Shown here: positions 1-12,664 of the stretch, piece after piece
How positions within the stretch are numbered: the stretch's first letter is position 1
Layout of the letters: the number at the start of each line of letters is the position of its first letter
DNA from: Isoetes taiwanensis
Taxonomy: Eukaryota > Streptophyta > Lycopodiopsida > Isoetales > Isoetaceae
Reading direction: 5' to 3'
DNA: 64,000 nt
NCBI GenBank assembly: GCA_021234155.1
Contig: JAJEKV010000032.1
Coordinates: forward strand, 11,476,099 to 11,540,098
Position numbers and translations under genes: made by a program
Notes under the pieces: generated by a model
Database searches by the model: none
What the model saw: only the letters and a program-made list of their open reading frames with translations
What the model was told of the DNA's origin: nothing

Positions 1-2180
1 GTGAGCTGTCGCCTCAAAACTCAAAGAGAGGCCGCTATTCTATGCTCCTCTTTGTATTCTTAGGAAGATTAAATCGTATTTTTTGATAGACGTTCGGATT
101 TTTAGGGGAGGAATCCCCCTATTTTCGAACCATGTCAAACACTTGATCTAGCCAGCAAGTTCTACTCGTTATCTATCCTTATGCATGGCACAAATGGTGG
201 AAGCGAGCTTTCCATCTTGCGTATAGCTAGCTTTTATGGTCTATCTCGAAGAGAAGGAGACTGTTTATCTTTAAGGGCATGGATATTGTACATGAGATTC
301 TTCTTCAGCGGACGCAGAATAAAATTGCTATGGCTTATAATTGTTCTTCTCGTGATCAAGAGAAGAAATTACTGATTTGACATACTTATCTTTAGATTCA
401 TTCTTATGCATAGTCAGGTGGCTGTGCTCAATTGGATGAGTTTGCTTGCTGGGGTTACATTCCTGTCTTTCCATTTTTGTTATAATTTTGACTGGTAAAT
501 AAAGCTTATCGTCCTTTTAAAACTCTATTCTATTCTATAAAATAATAATGGCTTCTTCCTAAAATTTATAAATAAATCTTCCTAAAATCTATTCTATAAA
601 ATAATAATGGCTTCCCAAATTCGTGGGGTGTATTTAAAATTTTTGGGGCCGTCGGGTCATGGAACATTCCAAGGAATATTCCACGCACATCCATATGGAC
701 CCTTCCTTGAAAGTCAAGATGGAGTCAAACAACCCCATTTGATCCAATTTATATGGGGGATTTAAAAGCTCCCTTATCAATGGTTATCTCATTCAAGTTT
801 CTCTAACAACAACACAATACAGCATATAGCCAATACATCAAGAGAGCTTGGGGAATCAAACCCCAACTGGGATCCAATGCTCTCCACATATTACCTGAGA
901 TGTCTCCTTGAAGATATCTCTAATTCAACAACACTATGCATCAAGATGATCAGTCTGGCATCACTGATTTTCAGTACAAGCTCTAACAATCAGTGGCATC
1001 AGATTGATGATCATGATACATAGTTGTTGTTAATATGAACTCGCCTTCAGAGGTGGTAATGCTCTAGAGTACTCTCAACACCTGAAGTTCAACAACCCTC
1101 AAGAGCATTACCAGCATCTAGAAGGCCTCCTATCACCACACACACTCTGTAAAATAACAACTCGCACATATCAGTGAGCCAGGGGAGTTGAACCCCAGCA
1201 CAATGCCGATGCTCATCCGGGCGTGGGAGCAATCCCAACACAAGGGATCCCCCTTATACCCAGGGCTCATAGCTCGCTGAAATTTTAGAATTGTCAGTAC
1301 GTAAGTCAACCTACTCTGAATAAGCACGGTTCCCATAAACTGATATCACAATCAACATTCAATATATTACAAAAGAGAAGCACGAAAACCACACATTAAT
1401 AAAAAAAAAGGAACAACACACACTAATTCATGGGCGGTCCACATGTGGCATGCCTAATGACAGCATCAATCTGCCAGATTTCCTGCACCAAGAGAGCTTT
1501 AACAAGGCTCATGTGGGACCTTAGGGTATACAGTTCAGAGATGGAACACCAAGCTATTCCCACTGCACACTAGACATTGCCAAATCTATGGCATCAAAAA
1601 AAAATTGTGAGCTATTACCTCAAAACTCAAAAACAGGCCGCTACTCTATGCGCCTCAATGCCAATCTCTCTATGACATTAGAAACAAACTCTTGAGCACA
1701 AAATAATTGCTCATCTTCAGCAAGAGATAAACATGCAGGTCTGGATGGGATGCATCAATCTGTGAGCTTATGAGCCCTGCAATAGGAGTTACAAACAAGA
1801 AGCAAAAAGAGAAACTAAAATACAAACTGTATAACAACAACAAACAACAATATAGGCTCAGCCAATAGCCATGGTATGATCACCCCTGTAGACTGGAATG
1901 TAATCCACACCAGGTTCCATAATCATAACATCAGGACTGAAAGAAGGGACAACAATATTTTGGAAGTTAGCATCATTTCTAGTTAATTTTCAAAATAAAT
2001 AGATGTGCAACTGAAAAAGGTTAGTCACGTCTTGACCTCTTTAGCCATTTCATCCAGAGTGAATTGTTTGACCACCATTTTTTCTAAAAGTCTTACAATT
2101 ATTTCCTTGCGTTTGATTCCCTGTAATTGGGTCCATGGCACAATGCTCATATTCTTCTGTTTTGCCTCAGCTCTCTTCTT
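1..2180. other. Gene-free AT-rich stretch with short direct repeats
   Basis: I see no convincing gene here. A roughly 50-base segment at the very start (gtgagctgtcgcctcaaaac...) recurs imperfectly at 1607-1656, so the intervening 1.6 kb could lie between two copies of a dispersed repeat. A 26-base direct repeat ending in aataatggcttc occurs at 530-556 and again about 58 bases later. The run of ctattctattct near 525 resembles the simple-sequence LINE tails seen elsewhere in the window, here in plus orientation. The short ORFs have no recognisable domains. Confidence 0.5.
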
Positions 2181-2373
2181 GGTATAAATTTATACCGCCA
2201 GGCTCTAAGGGTGTAAATTTTATTCCGAACGTCCCTAGCAGTATAAATTAATACTGAAAGCCTGCTTCGATTGGTATAAATTTATACCGCTTGGCACCCA
2301 TGCTTTTATTTTAACCTAGACTTAGAGCAGTATAAATTTATACCGTTTCAACCTTTTGGTACAAATTTATCCC
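2181..2373. repeat. Palindrome array A (GGTATAAATTTATACC)
   Basis: Two perfect copies of the 16-base palindrome GGTATAAATTTATACC lie at 2181-2196 and 2273-2288. Near-copies lie at about 2210, 2239-2256, 2329-2344 and 2359-2373. Spacing is irregular (about 30-60 bases), and the copies are separated by unrelated sequence containing short GC-rich words. A second array of the same palindrome is at 4004-4169. The two arrays bracket the minus-strand coding relic at 2463-3725. They could be subterminal protein-binding repeats of a transposon or a promoter array; the sequence does not decide this. Confidence 0.75.
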
Positions 2374-2462
2374 GCTTGTAAAGACGTAGAGATATGTGGA
2401 CATGTAAAAAGCGTTTAAAGGCTTAGGAGTATTGTGCTTACTTGGACATCTATGAAGGCAAG

Positions 2463-3725
2463 CTAGAAGTAGTTGTTGTATTGCATAACGACCATGTGTG
2501 GCTTCTTGTCAGAGTCGTAGTTGAGGCAACACTCTGTGACATAGGCCTCACGAAGTTCCTGGAACTTATTCTTCTGCTTCTTGAAATCCTCACCATGTTG
2601 TTTTTTAAACTCAACATATTTCTGTGCATAAAGCATATCTTGTCTACGAGGCTCGAAGTCATTGTCTAAATTGTGGCTCACCGCAATGACTTTTGCCTTT
2701 TCATCTATCTGCCCTATCTAAATATGAGCCTCTACAATTTTCCATACCTCATTCCTACTTTCTTCTTTCGACAGTTCCTTCTTAGCTTTGTAGCTGTGAG
2801 TGCCACGAGAGCATGTATGTATAGTCCTCAAAGTCAGCTTTTTCGTAATATCTGAGTTCTCGAACATGTACCATCACAACAAGTGGCGACCCATGGGCAT
2901 GCAGATTTCTCCACATTCTCTGCTTCAGTATTGCCACATGCGTAGCATACAATTTTTTGACTTGGAGAATCCTAACCCCATCTTCATTTTTAGGTGGCCT
3001 CTTAATCGTGCCTATAGAAAAAGAGATATTCTGCCTAAAAAGTTTTGTCACTTGACCTTCTTTAAAATTGCACTTAACTTGTCTAATGGTCTTAGGACGA
3101 TGTTGGCACAAGATACTTTCTTAATGGCCTCTTCAGACTCCTCGATGATCAAAGCCTTTGTTGATTTTGGTTTCTTTGCAGCTTGCGATTTTGCAGATGC
3201 TGCTTTCCTCTTCCCTCTCTCCTCCTTCTCTTCTTCTGTCTCGCTCTCTTTTTCAACATCTCCTTTTGTACGAGGGTATCACAAGCCATTCACCATGACA
3301 TCATTCTCGCAAATAGTCAGGGAAGCCAAAATGTCTACTTTATTCTACATGAAATGTATCTGATTAGTCTATTGATGGGATAAATTTATATCAAACAAAT
3401 AGAACAGAGAGCAAAGTAACTTTGTACTTACATAACCACGCTTGTTATTTTCAAAAATATATTTAAACACGTCTTTTGGCTTGCACATACTTATCTAAAA
3501 CATTTGAGAGTTGAGGTGATAGCCAACTTCTGCATCATTGCTAAGGCATTCTAGTATTTTGTCCTCATTCTCTGTGGCAATCAAGCTACACATGTCGCCA
3601 GTAGGAAAGTACTCGTCAGCCTTGTACTTGCCCCTTCTGGTCTTATTGCAAAGGTAGAGGTAGGCCTCAGAGGGTGTGCTACTTCTTGCACCCCTGTGTA
3701 CATACCACATAGTGTCTTTCATATC
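2463..3725 (-). pseudogene. Decayed coding region of unknown function, probably transposon-derived
   Basis: I do not recognise the family. On the minus strand three protein-like stretches follow one another in different frames: 3495-3722, 2782-3111 and 2463-2681. Between the first two, at about 3290-3110, is a strongly charged Glu/Lys-rich segment (KESETEEEKEERGKRK) followed by an Ala/Lys-rich piece typical of a nuclear linker. The 2463-2681 part is Gln/Lys/Glu-rich and probably helical. Frame changes and stops between the segments show decay or unmodelled introns. It lies head to head with the DUF7869-like relic at 4182-6195, with palindrome array B between them and array A just beyond its 3' end, so the two may have belonged to one mobile element. 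That linkage is inference. Confidence 0.4.
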
Positions 3726-4003
3726 ATAGGACTCTGACTTTGTTGAAGACTATTAGCCTTTGCCCTTGAGAACAATCTTTGAGCTGCAAAAGTGCTAAAA
3801 ATAAGACTTGCACCTTACAAAATCAGTAATTTATCTACAAATGTATTCCTGTTTTTTCCAAAGAAGGTTGTGAAATAGTCCAAGTCTGGAACAGTTAACG
3901 TACTCTTTTTTCAATGTCTTTAGCCAATATATTACACAAAATACTCTAAAGTTGGCCAATACGTTTCCAATTTTTCCGGATTGACAGCACAGAAGACCGA
4001 ACC

Positions 4004-4169
4004 GTATAATTTTATACCGATCATAGTTTAACGTTAAATATTTGCACACAGCTGGTGACTAAATGGTATAAATTTATAGGAATGAGTTCTAACTCAGTAC
4101 AAATACGCTAAGATCACAAATGGTATAAATTTATATGGGCTGAGGCCTAAGCAGTATAAATTTACACCG
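4004..4169. repeat. Palindrome array B (TATAAATTTATA type)
   Basis: Imperfect copies of the array A palindrome lie at 4003-4019, 4065-4080, 4122-4137 and 4151-4168, with the common core gtataaatttata. The array ends 13 bases before the ATG of the plus-strand relic at 4182 and lies 280 bases upstream of the minus-strand relic. It is therefore where a bidirectional promoter would be expected. The core resembles a TATA box read on both strands. Confidence 0.65.
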
Positions 4170-4181
4170 TCTATTCCTCTT

Positions 4182-6195
4182 ATGTCAGAAGAAGAAACAC
4201 CTCGTGTTGATCCCTCAGACGATGATGTAGCACAGCCACACAACACCATATTTGATTCCTACTGGTCACAATCTCAAGCGAAACTTACATAAGAAAGCTT
4301 GTACATCACAGAGAAGGAAGAAACTAATGGATAAGGGTCACTTGAGGCAACACATACAAAGCGTTGTTGTCTTCAATGCTGTTTTCTAAAGATTGGACTA
4401 AGGGAATTGAGGCTAATTCGTGACAACTACAGCTCGATGACTTTATTAGACAAAAGGGGCGGCTTAGCTTCAATATTAGGCTAGACAAGGGTGATAACTT
4501 TACTTACACAGCTAATGGCCCCACTGTCTGTCAAACAAAATTTAAAATGATTCATGCTTTAGACAGCAAAAAGGCTTCATACAATGAAGAAAAGGCTTGA
4601 CAAGAACCCTGGCATAAACGACTACTGCCATTTGGGAAGTATCTCAAGAATTCATGCATTTCAATGTGTTTCCTGGATGAAAAGCTTCTTCAAGGAGTTA
4701 TGCAAGAAATTGCCTAACAGCCCCATGTACCATTTAAGTGATAACTTCACGAAATGTGAAGTTTATAATAATAACTATAAAGATTTATGTAGTGAGTGAC
4801 ATGTACGTTACTCTTATTTCACTGTTATGGAAAAAAGAATTTTCACATGTAATAATTTCTAAAAAGCACTGCATATTGTGCTACATGCTCTGAATTAAAA
4901 GCTCAAAGACAGTACATACTAAAAGTAAGCTTTCAAGACTTCTTGTTGCCAAGTTGTTTCAATGTTAGGTTGTTTTCCTGAATATACTTTCTTTCCAGAT
5001 GCATTGAAAGAGAAACTCAACAAGCACAGGGAACAACAATCTCTTGAAAGGAGAAAGTTGACAAAACACAGGAAGAAGGCACTAGAACATCCACTCAACT
5101 ATCATTACCATTCTTTTAATATATTGATGACACAGTTCTTCAAAAAAAAGCCATCCACTCAACTATATATTAGTTGTCATTGATGGAATGGACCAGAAGA
5201 AGACAATTCTACCACACTTTGCCCAAGGATGCTCTTGAAGAAGATTTTATACACTTGCATATTGTTTGTGCTATGGTTTTTAATAGGAAACTCTCTTGCA
5301 AGGCATTTCTGAACTATCCAAACATTTATGCTGGTCCTAGTCTCGTTATCACAATAATGCATAAGATTCTTTCTAGTTAGGAGCACATACCACCAGTATT
5401 ATACCTTCAGCTAGACAACACGACGAGAGAGAATAAGAGTAGGTATTGTTTAGTTACTATGCTATGCTAGTTGAGAAACAAATCTTCAAGAAGTTGAAGA
5501 CTGGTTTCCTCCTTGTTGGGCATATAGGCAAACTCTGCCTATGCAAGTTGAGAATCAAGAAGAACAAGTATAGCCAGAGCCTAGCTCAGGAAAAGATGAA
5601 AGAATCATGTATACTGGCCCTAGAAGCACGACACGACAAGTTGCTCGGGATTTCTGGATCCGTCTTTGAGATTCAGAAAGGAATGCTTATTGTTGTCCTG
5701 GCTGATGATGATGAGACTGGGAAGCCATTCTGGTTGGCTAAAGTACTGGAAGTAACACGAGAGGATGGAATTCCTACTTAATTAAAAGTGCATTGGATGA
5801 GAACAAGTGCAGCCAATGCATTTAGTGGGAGTTATAGTTTGGATATGGTAAAATCAGGAGTGGGAAGGAGAGCAAAGACTAAAGCAAACACTGGTACTAT
5901 AGACCTAGCTGAAGTCAAGGTGCTTGCATATGACTTTGTTCTAACTGCTACTAAGAAGTTACGTGCAGTGACTCAAACTTTAATAAGGTCAGCATGTGAA
6001 TTGGGTAAAACACCCAAAAAAGTGGTCAAACAAGATGATGATGAAGATTCATTGGTAGACAGTGATGAAGAAGATCGTTCTAGTACATCTAGTTTTGAGC
6101 GTGAAGGAGAGGATAAAAGCTCTACTGATCAAGGACCGAACAAGACAGAGGATGAGATGCATTCTGATATTGCTGCAAAATGTAAGTTTGTTTGA
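4182..6195 (+). pseudogene. DUF7869-like, transposase-type relic
   Basis: The relic starts at an ATG at 4182 (MSEEETPRVD) and is broken by an in-frame TAA at 4290 and several later stops and frame changes. Pieces recognisable in order: an N-terminal acidic stretch; the region at 4584-4799; a Lys/Arg-rich helical segment at 4962-5100; a block at 5180-5380 containing MDQKKT-like and CAMVFNRK words; LQLDNTTREN at about 5409-5438; and FKKLKTGFLLVGH at about 5480-5525. The C-terminal parts at 5530-5781 and 5788-6195 end in an acidic Ser/Asp/Glu tail. The LDNTxREN and VGH pair recalls the DUF7869 family, whose members usually read GHTHEDID at the second site; here that motif is lost after VGH. The family assignment is from memory of motif style; a role as transposase is inference. 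Confidence 0.5.
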
Positions 6196-9100
6196 CAAGA
6201 CAAACATATAAATAGGAAAATGTATCGGTTTTGAGGCTATGCCAAAATGTGTTGCATTTTTGACAATTTTGTTCATAATTTTGAAAAGATTTCAAAAACT
6301 TTGAATGCAATATCTTTTTGTCACTCTAGTGTGCTTGCTGTCTTTTTCATTGTCTATTTTTTTTTAGTCTTCAAATATGTTACTATTTCCCAGTCCAAAC
6401 TAGGGGGCTGAAAATGGATATCAAATATGTTTGTTGGAAGCTATATTCAGTTACCGCTGAAAAAAGGTATCTTAATTATTCAAATTGTCATACTTGTCAC
6501 GAATAGACCCCGAAAATGTACTTTTTTAGGGAATTTTATGGAATCTTTTAAAGATTCCTTTTAAAGTGGATTTGGAGCAAATAATTGTAGCAAGAATGCC
6601 ATAGCCTGAAAGTGAGTTATACATGAAGATTGCCACTTGCGCTGTCTTAGGATGTAGTGCAGAGATCAAAGGAACTGAACCAGGAGATGGGGCAAAGGTA
6701 CCCACAGAAATGGAGAAGAGGTTTGAGACCAATTTGACGGATGCAATGCAACCAATGAGCTAACATCTTTTCAAGCTTTGAGAACTTCACAAAGGAAGCG
6801 ATAAGTACGTGGATATGTCTTTAAGGGATAAAATAGAACCCAAAGCAGGAGGGGCCAAGGGAGGACTTACTCAAAGCATGTAAATGGTCTAAAGCCTGGA
6901 CAAGCAAGTGCATGCTACAAGATTGCATCTGACCATCAAGAATTCTTCAAATGGGCTTTGAGGACCTTCTTATAAAGCGATAAGCCCATCATGCCAAGGC
7001 CACCCTCTTATAACAAAATGGATATGCCATCTGAGTTCAAGGGGTGGCAAAAAACAGCCCTGGTATGCTGACTTATGAAAGCTAATTCAACCCCTAAAGT
7101 ATATAGTTTACCCCAAATAGTGGTGAAAAACCCCCCTAATGGTACGTATTCCTACGTAAAGTGGTCGAAAAAACCCCTTAATGGTAAGTATACTTATGCA
7201 AAGTGGTTGAAAGCCTCCTATAGTTGAACTCACATATTCTGTATGTCCAACAAATGTGAATCCCTCGGGGCCACTTTGACCATTGCTCCAACTTAGTTGC
7301 TGCCTCAAACACAGTTATGTATAGTGATTGGCCATTATCTCTTTGAACTTAGAAATTGGGGCCAATAAAGCAGAAGTGACATACATGTGACTGTTATTTA
7401 GAACACATTTAGCGACCTGTATACGCTTAGCCATTAGGAGTGATGGACATCTCCACCAGAGCAGGTGCCTCTGAAGGCCTAAGATAACAAAGCCAGGAGT
7501 CTAGTAACAGTATTGGGCAGGATAAGTGACCATGGATAACACATACATCTCAACCAAAGCTACCTCAACACCTATACTTGGGTTAATGTGAAAGTTTCAA
7601 GGAGGATCGAGTAGTGATTTGGAAACTGTGCATTAAGTATTGATATGCAGGGCCATTCAATATCAAATGCTTCTGATATCACAAAAGTTGCATATTCTCT
7701 TTCACATTTGTTGCCTAGTTAGAGAAGTCCAAAACGGATTAACAACCAAGACCACATCTACATAAATCGCTTATAGAAGAAGATAGATAGATAGATAGAA
7801 GCAAGGCTCAATACTCTCAACCAATTGCTTACATAAAGGATAGAGCTCTGCAATCCGATGATTAAAATTTATGAACCAAAATGTTGACTTTCAAACATCT
7901 ATGCATTAATTTCCTAGTAGCATCTTCATAAAGTAGTCCCCAGTCCATATTTCTTGCTTCTTTTACATTTTCTTTATATAGCAAATAGTAGGCCACCATC
8001 TGCCTTGGTCATCTATAAGCCTTTAGGCACAAAAGGAAATCTCTAGTATCATCTATAAGCCTTTTGTCCTCTATCATAAGGGAAATCTTAATCGCATGCC
8101 TGCATACTAATGCCTTTGATATCAACAACAGTTCTAACAAGCACTATGTCGTTCACACATAAATATATATACGAGCGTAAAAATTCATCTTATCTTATCT
8201 TATTATGTCCCCTCCTATGTGGTTGGGTGGTGGTTAGTCTCCAACTTGACGTGATTGGGGAAAGTGGCTGGTCCTTGAGGTAAGATGGTATGGATTTTAA
8301 AAAGGAAGGAAGGAAGAAATCTTTAACGAGAAGGACCCGTAAAGTAATGTAAGGATCTCCAGTGAATGTTAAAAATGCACTAATATTAAAATTGCGCTAA
8401 TGTAAGGTGCCCAACGGATGTTAGAAATGTACTAACATAAGGTACAACCAAAAGGACCTAGATAGTGATGCTGGTGATATGTAATAGACAATAGAACTAA
8501 AACAATGCTATGTGACCAACACGTATTAGCAATGTACTAACATAAGATAATGGGAAAGGATCTAAAGACTAAAAGACCAAAACTAGTGATCTCTAATGGA
8601 CGTTAGAAATGCACTAATATAAGGTGACCAACGTTGTTAAGAGTATACTAATGTAATACCAAGGACTCACATAGTAATTATGTTGGTAACCTCTAATGGG
8701 TTAGAAATGCACTAACGTCAAGTGACCAGTAGATGTTAGAAAAGTATAATGTAAGATGATTGGGAGAGGGACCCCAAGAGTGACATTGGTGATCTCTAAT
8801 GGACGTTAGAAATGCAGTTAGTCTCGAATGGACATTAGAAATATACTAACGTAAGGTGATTAAGCGACCAAAAGGGTAATGTTGTTGATCTCTAATGGTC
8901 TTTAAAGATACACTAATGTAAGGTTATTGGGGGGAGGATATAGAACTAGTGTATGCGTGGTGTGTGGTGGGTGCATCTTATAGACCAGCTGGTCTCAAAT
9001 GCACGTTAGCAATGTACTAACATACATGATTGACCGAACAATCAGATCATTGAAGTTATCGAAATCCTAATATAGGCTCTCCTCTTTTAACTTTTAATAG

Positions 9101-10249
9101 TCTTTCTGGAGAAATGTGGGCTGATGAAGGCATGGCTAAGGGAAAGACTCGAAGAGTGATGTTGATGATCTCTAATGCACATTAGGAATGCAATAACATA
9201 AGGTGATTGGAGGAGAGACCTAAATTTTAATATTGGTGCCTGTCATAGACTAGTTGGACATTAGAAATGCACTAGCTAAGAGTAATGCTGGTGAGGTGTG
9301 TGCTTGCATGAACCAAGGGGGTGTCACCTTGTAGAACCTGTCAAAACCACGTGAGTTAACAGGAGGGGGCGGTTTTTTATCCTTTTCCATATATATACTA
9401 GGGGTCATATGGGTTTTTGGATGTTTTTTTAGTTATAAAACCATACGGAAAGGGGTCAAAATTGCCAATCAGAAACACGTATACTAGGGGTGTTTCGGCT
9501 ACCCTATGCACGCAAGTGGCATATCCCGTATAAAGAAGGTGGATCCCCTGGGGGCATGAACTAGTTGGTCCAATGTATTGTGGTATGTTCATTTCATAGG
9601 CAAGGTCTCCAATGGACATTAAAAATGAACTAGTGTAAGATGACCGGAGGAATGTTGGTGTGGTGTGTTCTCATTTTTAATGAAATGCTCTTTTTCCTTT
9701 TCATTCCTTTTAGAAGCAATAAAATATCATACCTTGCAATGAAGTATTGTCTCTGTCATCTGTAGTGGATATTAGAAATAACTCCTCCTCCTCCTCCTCC
9801 TCCATAAAGCATAGAAAGAGCTGATTGGCAACCTGCTAATCACTTCATCCTTGCATGCTATAATGATCATATACTTATGATGTGCATATATATAATGTGT
9901 GTATAGCATATAGGCAATGTATGTATATGCACTTCATATGTATATGGTTGTCACACATTATTGTCACAATTTAAAAGTTCTAATTGAAAAATATGCTATA
10001 GTGGTAGATTATGTCTCCAACCTCCCCCCCCCCCCCTTCAGATCATCTGGAAAAGGATAGAATCAATATCAACGATATATAATTCATCAATTAATGAATT
10101 GTAATAGAAGAGAACAGGAATTACGACCATGTTCTAAACATCTCTAATATTGAGCAAAGCTTACACAATACAATCTATACATAATGTTTCAAAGATCAAA
10201 GACTAACATCTTGACATCTTTCAAAATGTTAAAGCTATTTAGCAGGGAT
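6196..10249. other. Gene-free stretch with degenerate repeats
   Basis: I find no supported gene. About three copies of a roughly 55-base unit containing aacccccctaatggta and aaagtggt lie at 7095-7225. A broad field of degenerate repeats occupies 8340-9300 (separate entry). Simple sequences include (GATA)n near 7785, (CTC)n at about 9783-9803 and a C run near 10026. A tail-like (TTATC)n run near 8178 is followed by tatgtcccctcctatgtgg; a related segment is at about 11640, so this is probably a dispersed retroelement 3' end. Confidence 0.5.
8340..9300. repeat. Degenerate interspersed minisatellite (gacgttagaaatgcactaac type)
   Basis: At least a dozen imperfect copies of a 30-50 base motif are scattered here at irregular spacing. 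The core is gatctctaatgg followed by acgttagaaatgcactaa and then cgtaaggtga. Copies are separated by variable insertions, and a final isolated copy lies at about 9608. The irregular spacing suggests an old, decayed tandem array. No conserved reading frame follows the repeat. Confidence 0.65.
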
Positions 10250-10498
10250 CTACTCATTGTTGCCCATGAGTTTTAGCAATTTGGTCAATCCATTCTCTTC
10301 TAAGACTTGGTGCCCCTCCTTTGGTGTGCAAATCAAGTGCTCAACAAAGATGCTTCTTTGGTCTAAATCCTCATTTAGTTCTGTTGGCGAGTAGGCTATA
10401 GTGTGATGATTGTGATTGGCCACATATATGTAATCATTATAGCCGAGGAACATCGACACACCTATAATCTCATTAACATCTATAAGAGACCATTTCAT
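10250..10498 (-). CDS. Short ORF resembling the end of a DUF295-type F-box/propeller protein
   Basis: This 82-codon minus-strand ORF begins MKWSLIDVNEIIGVSMFLG and contains a YIYVANHN strand. The pattern W-x-L-x-DV followed after a few residues by a FLG box and an aromatic IY strand recalls the C-terminal DUF295 region of plant F-box/kelch-like proteins, where a W...lgdraLFLG...NCIYf pattern is usual. No F-box is visible upstream, and the sequence on both sides is AT-rich without continuation, so this is at most a fragment. It could equally be an uncharacterised exon. The methionine is simply the first in the frame. Confidence 0.3.
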   Translation of the reverse strand: MKWSLIDVNEIIGVSMFLGYNDYIYVANHNHHTIAYSPTELNEDLDQRSIFVEHLICTPKEGHQVLEENGLTKLLKLMGNNE

Positions 10499-10499
10499 C

Positions 10500-12660
10500 T
10501 AGGAGATTTTCACAATACCAATCGTTCATGGTCAATAAATACCTTTTTGAAATGAAGGCTTAGTAGGTTCAAATTTGATTTTAGTGTTCTCCTAAGATAA
10601 AGGAATCTGACATTTTTTGCCAAATAAAGATACCGTTTTATAAAAAAACTTACATATTTCTAATCTTCCCTTTTTCATAACAATTTCTATCTAGGCTCCC
10701 ACGTGGGACTTCAATGGACCAAGTGCTGACAAAATCTATATGTACGCAAAGGCTATTGGATCATGTGTTTAAACAAATTTGGAATGATAACCTTGAAATA
10801 AAGTTATCCTTGATATATTTTGGGTCCGCTGCTGGTGTTCAACGATCTTATCCAGGGAAGGTTGGAAACTAGATCTCATAGAAATAATAATAGTAATAAC
10901 TACTACATTAGCTATAATCTCTAATTGATAAAAGGAATAATATCCATTATCTTTGACATTAATTACTCATGTTGTCTCTTTATATTTACAGGAATACACA
11001 ATGAGTAAATGTGTTGACTATGATCCAAGGAAAAGACCATGGTAATTCTAACCCTCATAGAAATTGAGCGCAAAGTGATTTGCAACCTTGTTAAGTTGTT
11101 AGAATCAACGAACATTTAGTTCATTCAAGATCTTGTATCTATTTTTCAAGGTATACTTTTAGAGAAGTAAAAATTGAACTGTAATCCTCCAAGATCAAAT
11201 GGTCTGGAGACATAAATACAACAAACAGATATAATAAGCATAAACCTCTATCTCAATTATGTTTGGTAAGACTTTTACAATAATAAAGATACTGAAGAAT
11301 GGTAGGTCTATGTGTTTGACCTGGTATTTCTACATGTTCTAGCGTCTCCAAAATATAAGGCACTAGCGTACCCATCTCAAATATCTACAAAGATAAATAG
11401 ATAAGTAGGTACGTAAGTAGGTAGGTAGGTAGAATTTTAATGTTCACAAAGACTACGAAGGGCCATGGGACGATACAATGGACATGGCCACTAAGCCCAC
11501 AATCAAACTAGGGGACAAGGTTCCAGTACAACTCTATACATCAAACAAAATAAAACAAAACAAAACAGAGAAAAAGACAAGGCTACAGATAACCAATAAA
11601 AGGTATGTGCAGCTAATTTGGATCAACTAATCCATCATTTTTTCCCCTCCATGTGGTTTGGTGGCTAGTCCTTTGGATTGGCAATTAGGAGGCATCCAAT
11701 ACCATAGTATATCCCTATGAGATGTTGCCATGTGGTATGATGTAGAAAATACTATCTATCTGTATTTAATAGTGATAGATACTGGACATATTTGAAGTGT
11801 ATGGTGTTCATTCCAAAACCCCATTCTCCATTCGAATGGCTCATTAATTATATGCCAATTCTGGACTGGTGAGTTCCTATACCATGCAGATGTGACTGCC
11901 TTAAACTCTTCATGGCCAAATATGCTAACAGATACTCTTATGACCCCCATGGGTCAATGCGGGATAACTTTGCTCTTCTTCCTGAGATTTTCCAAGCTAT
12001 TAACATCTAAAAATTTGGCTATAAAGTAGGTGTCCAGATATTGCCTCAACGATACACATGACTTTTCTTGGCTAGTCGATAAGTAAACTTTGTAACCAAT
12101 ATCTTATTTTATACATGCATGTGTATGATTGGCTTCATATATTATTGGGGGTTTGGATGTTCATCTTCAATTGTAGAACTAGCAGTGGTAATGATCTTAT
12201 TTTCACAAACTAGTCTATTCTGGGAAGGGACTCGCAAAAGCAGTATACAATGTTTGAAGAATAGAGAGGGGTAGCCGACCATAGGAACAATATCGGCCTA
12301 CCCCGGAAAAAAGAAATGTGCACAGGCAGTATAGAAGGGTAATGGCGACAACTTCTCATCAGGATAAAAAACCCCGCCCTTTCGGGTTTTCGAGGAAAAC
12401 CCTAACGAGAAATGGTCGCCAGCAACCTTGAATGTGTTGCCTGGAGAACCGAAGGAGATGGGTCGATGGCGAAGCCAAAAAAAGCAGGACCTCGAAAGAC
12501 GGCGTAAAACGTGCAAGCAACACAAAGAACCCTAAAAAACACCCGTGAATGGTTAGAGAAAATCAAACATGCATGGAAGTGACGAGGCAAGCCTCACAAC
12601 AACAAGCCCCCAACAATAGGAGCGATAGAAACATAAGAAGAAGAACATAGCAGAAAAAGA
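10500..12660. other. Gene-free stretch with a (GTAG)n-tailed retroelement relic
   Basis: No gene is supported. At 11405-11433 there is a (GTAG)n run followed at 11434-11500 by sequence matching the 3' end of the LINE-B relics (ttcacaaagac...catgggac.atacaatgg). A minus-strand LINE 3' end with a (CTAC)n tail is therefore likely. The piece at 11640-11700 (cccctccatgtggtttggtgg) has a cousin near 8205. Short ORFs at 11756-11950 and 12298-12590 have no domain I can name. Confidence 0.5.
11405..11560 (-). mobile_element. LINE-B-like 3' end relic with (CTAC)n tail
   Basis: The plus strand reads gtaggtaggtaggtag, then a short A/T spacer, then a block aligning by eye with the LINE-B2 3' untranslated region at 14433-14480. 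Shared words are cacaaagac/cacggagac, catgggac and atacaatgg. In the minus-strand sense the element would end in the block followed by (CTAC)n. Only the end of the untranslated region survives. Confidence 0.45.
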
Positions 12661-12664
12661 GAGA

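Noticed and set aside
12298-12590. Minus-strand cysteine- and phenylalanine-rich ORFs as a gene
   Set aside because: Two overlapping frames of similar length, no recognisable motif, and no splice or start context.
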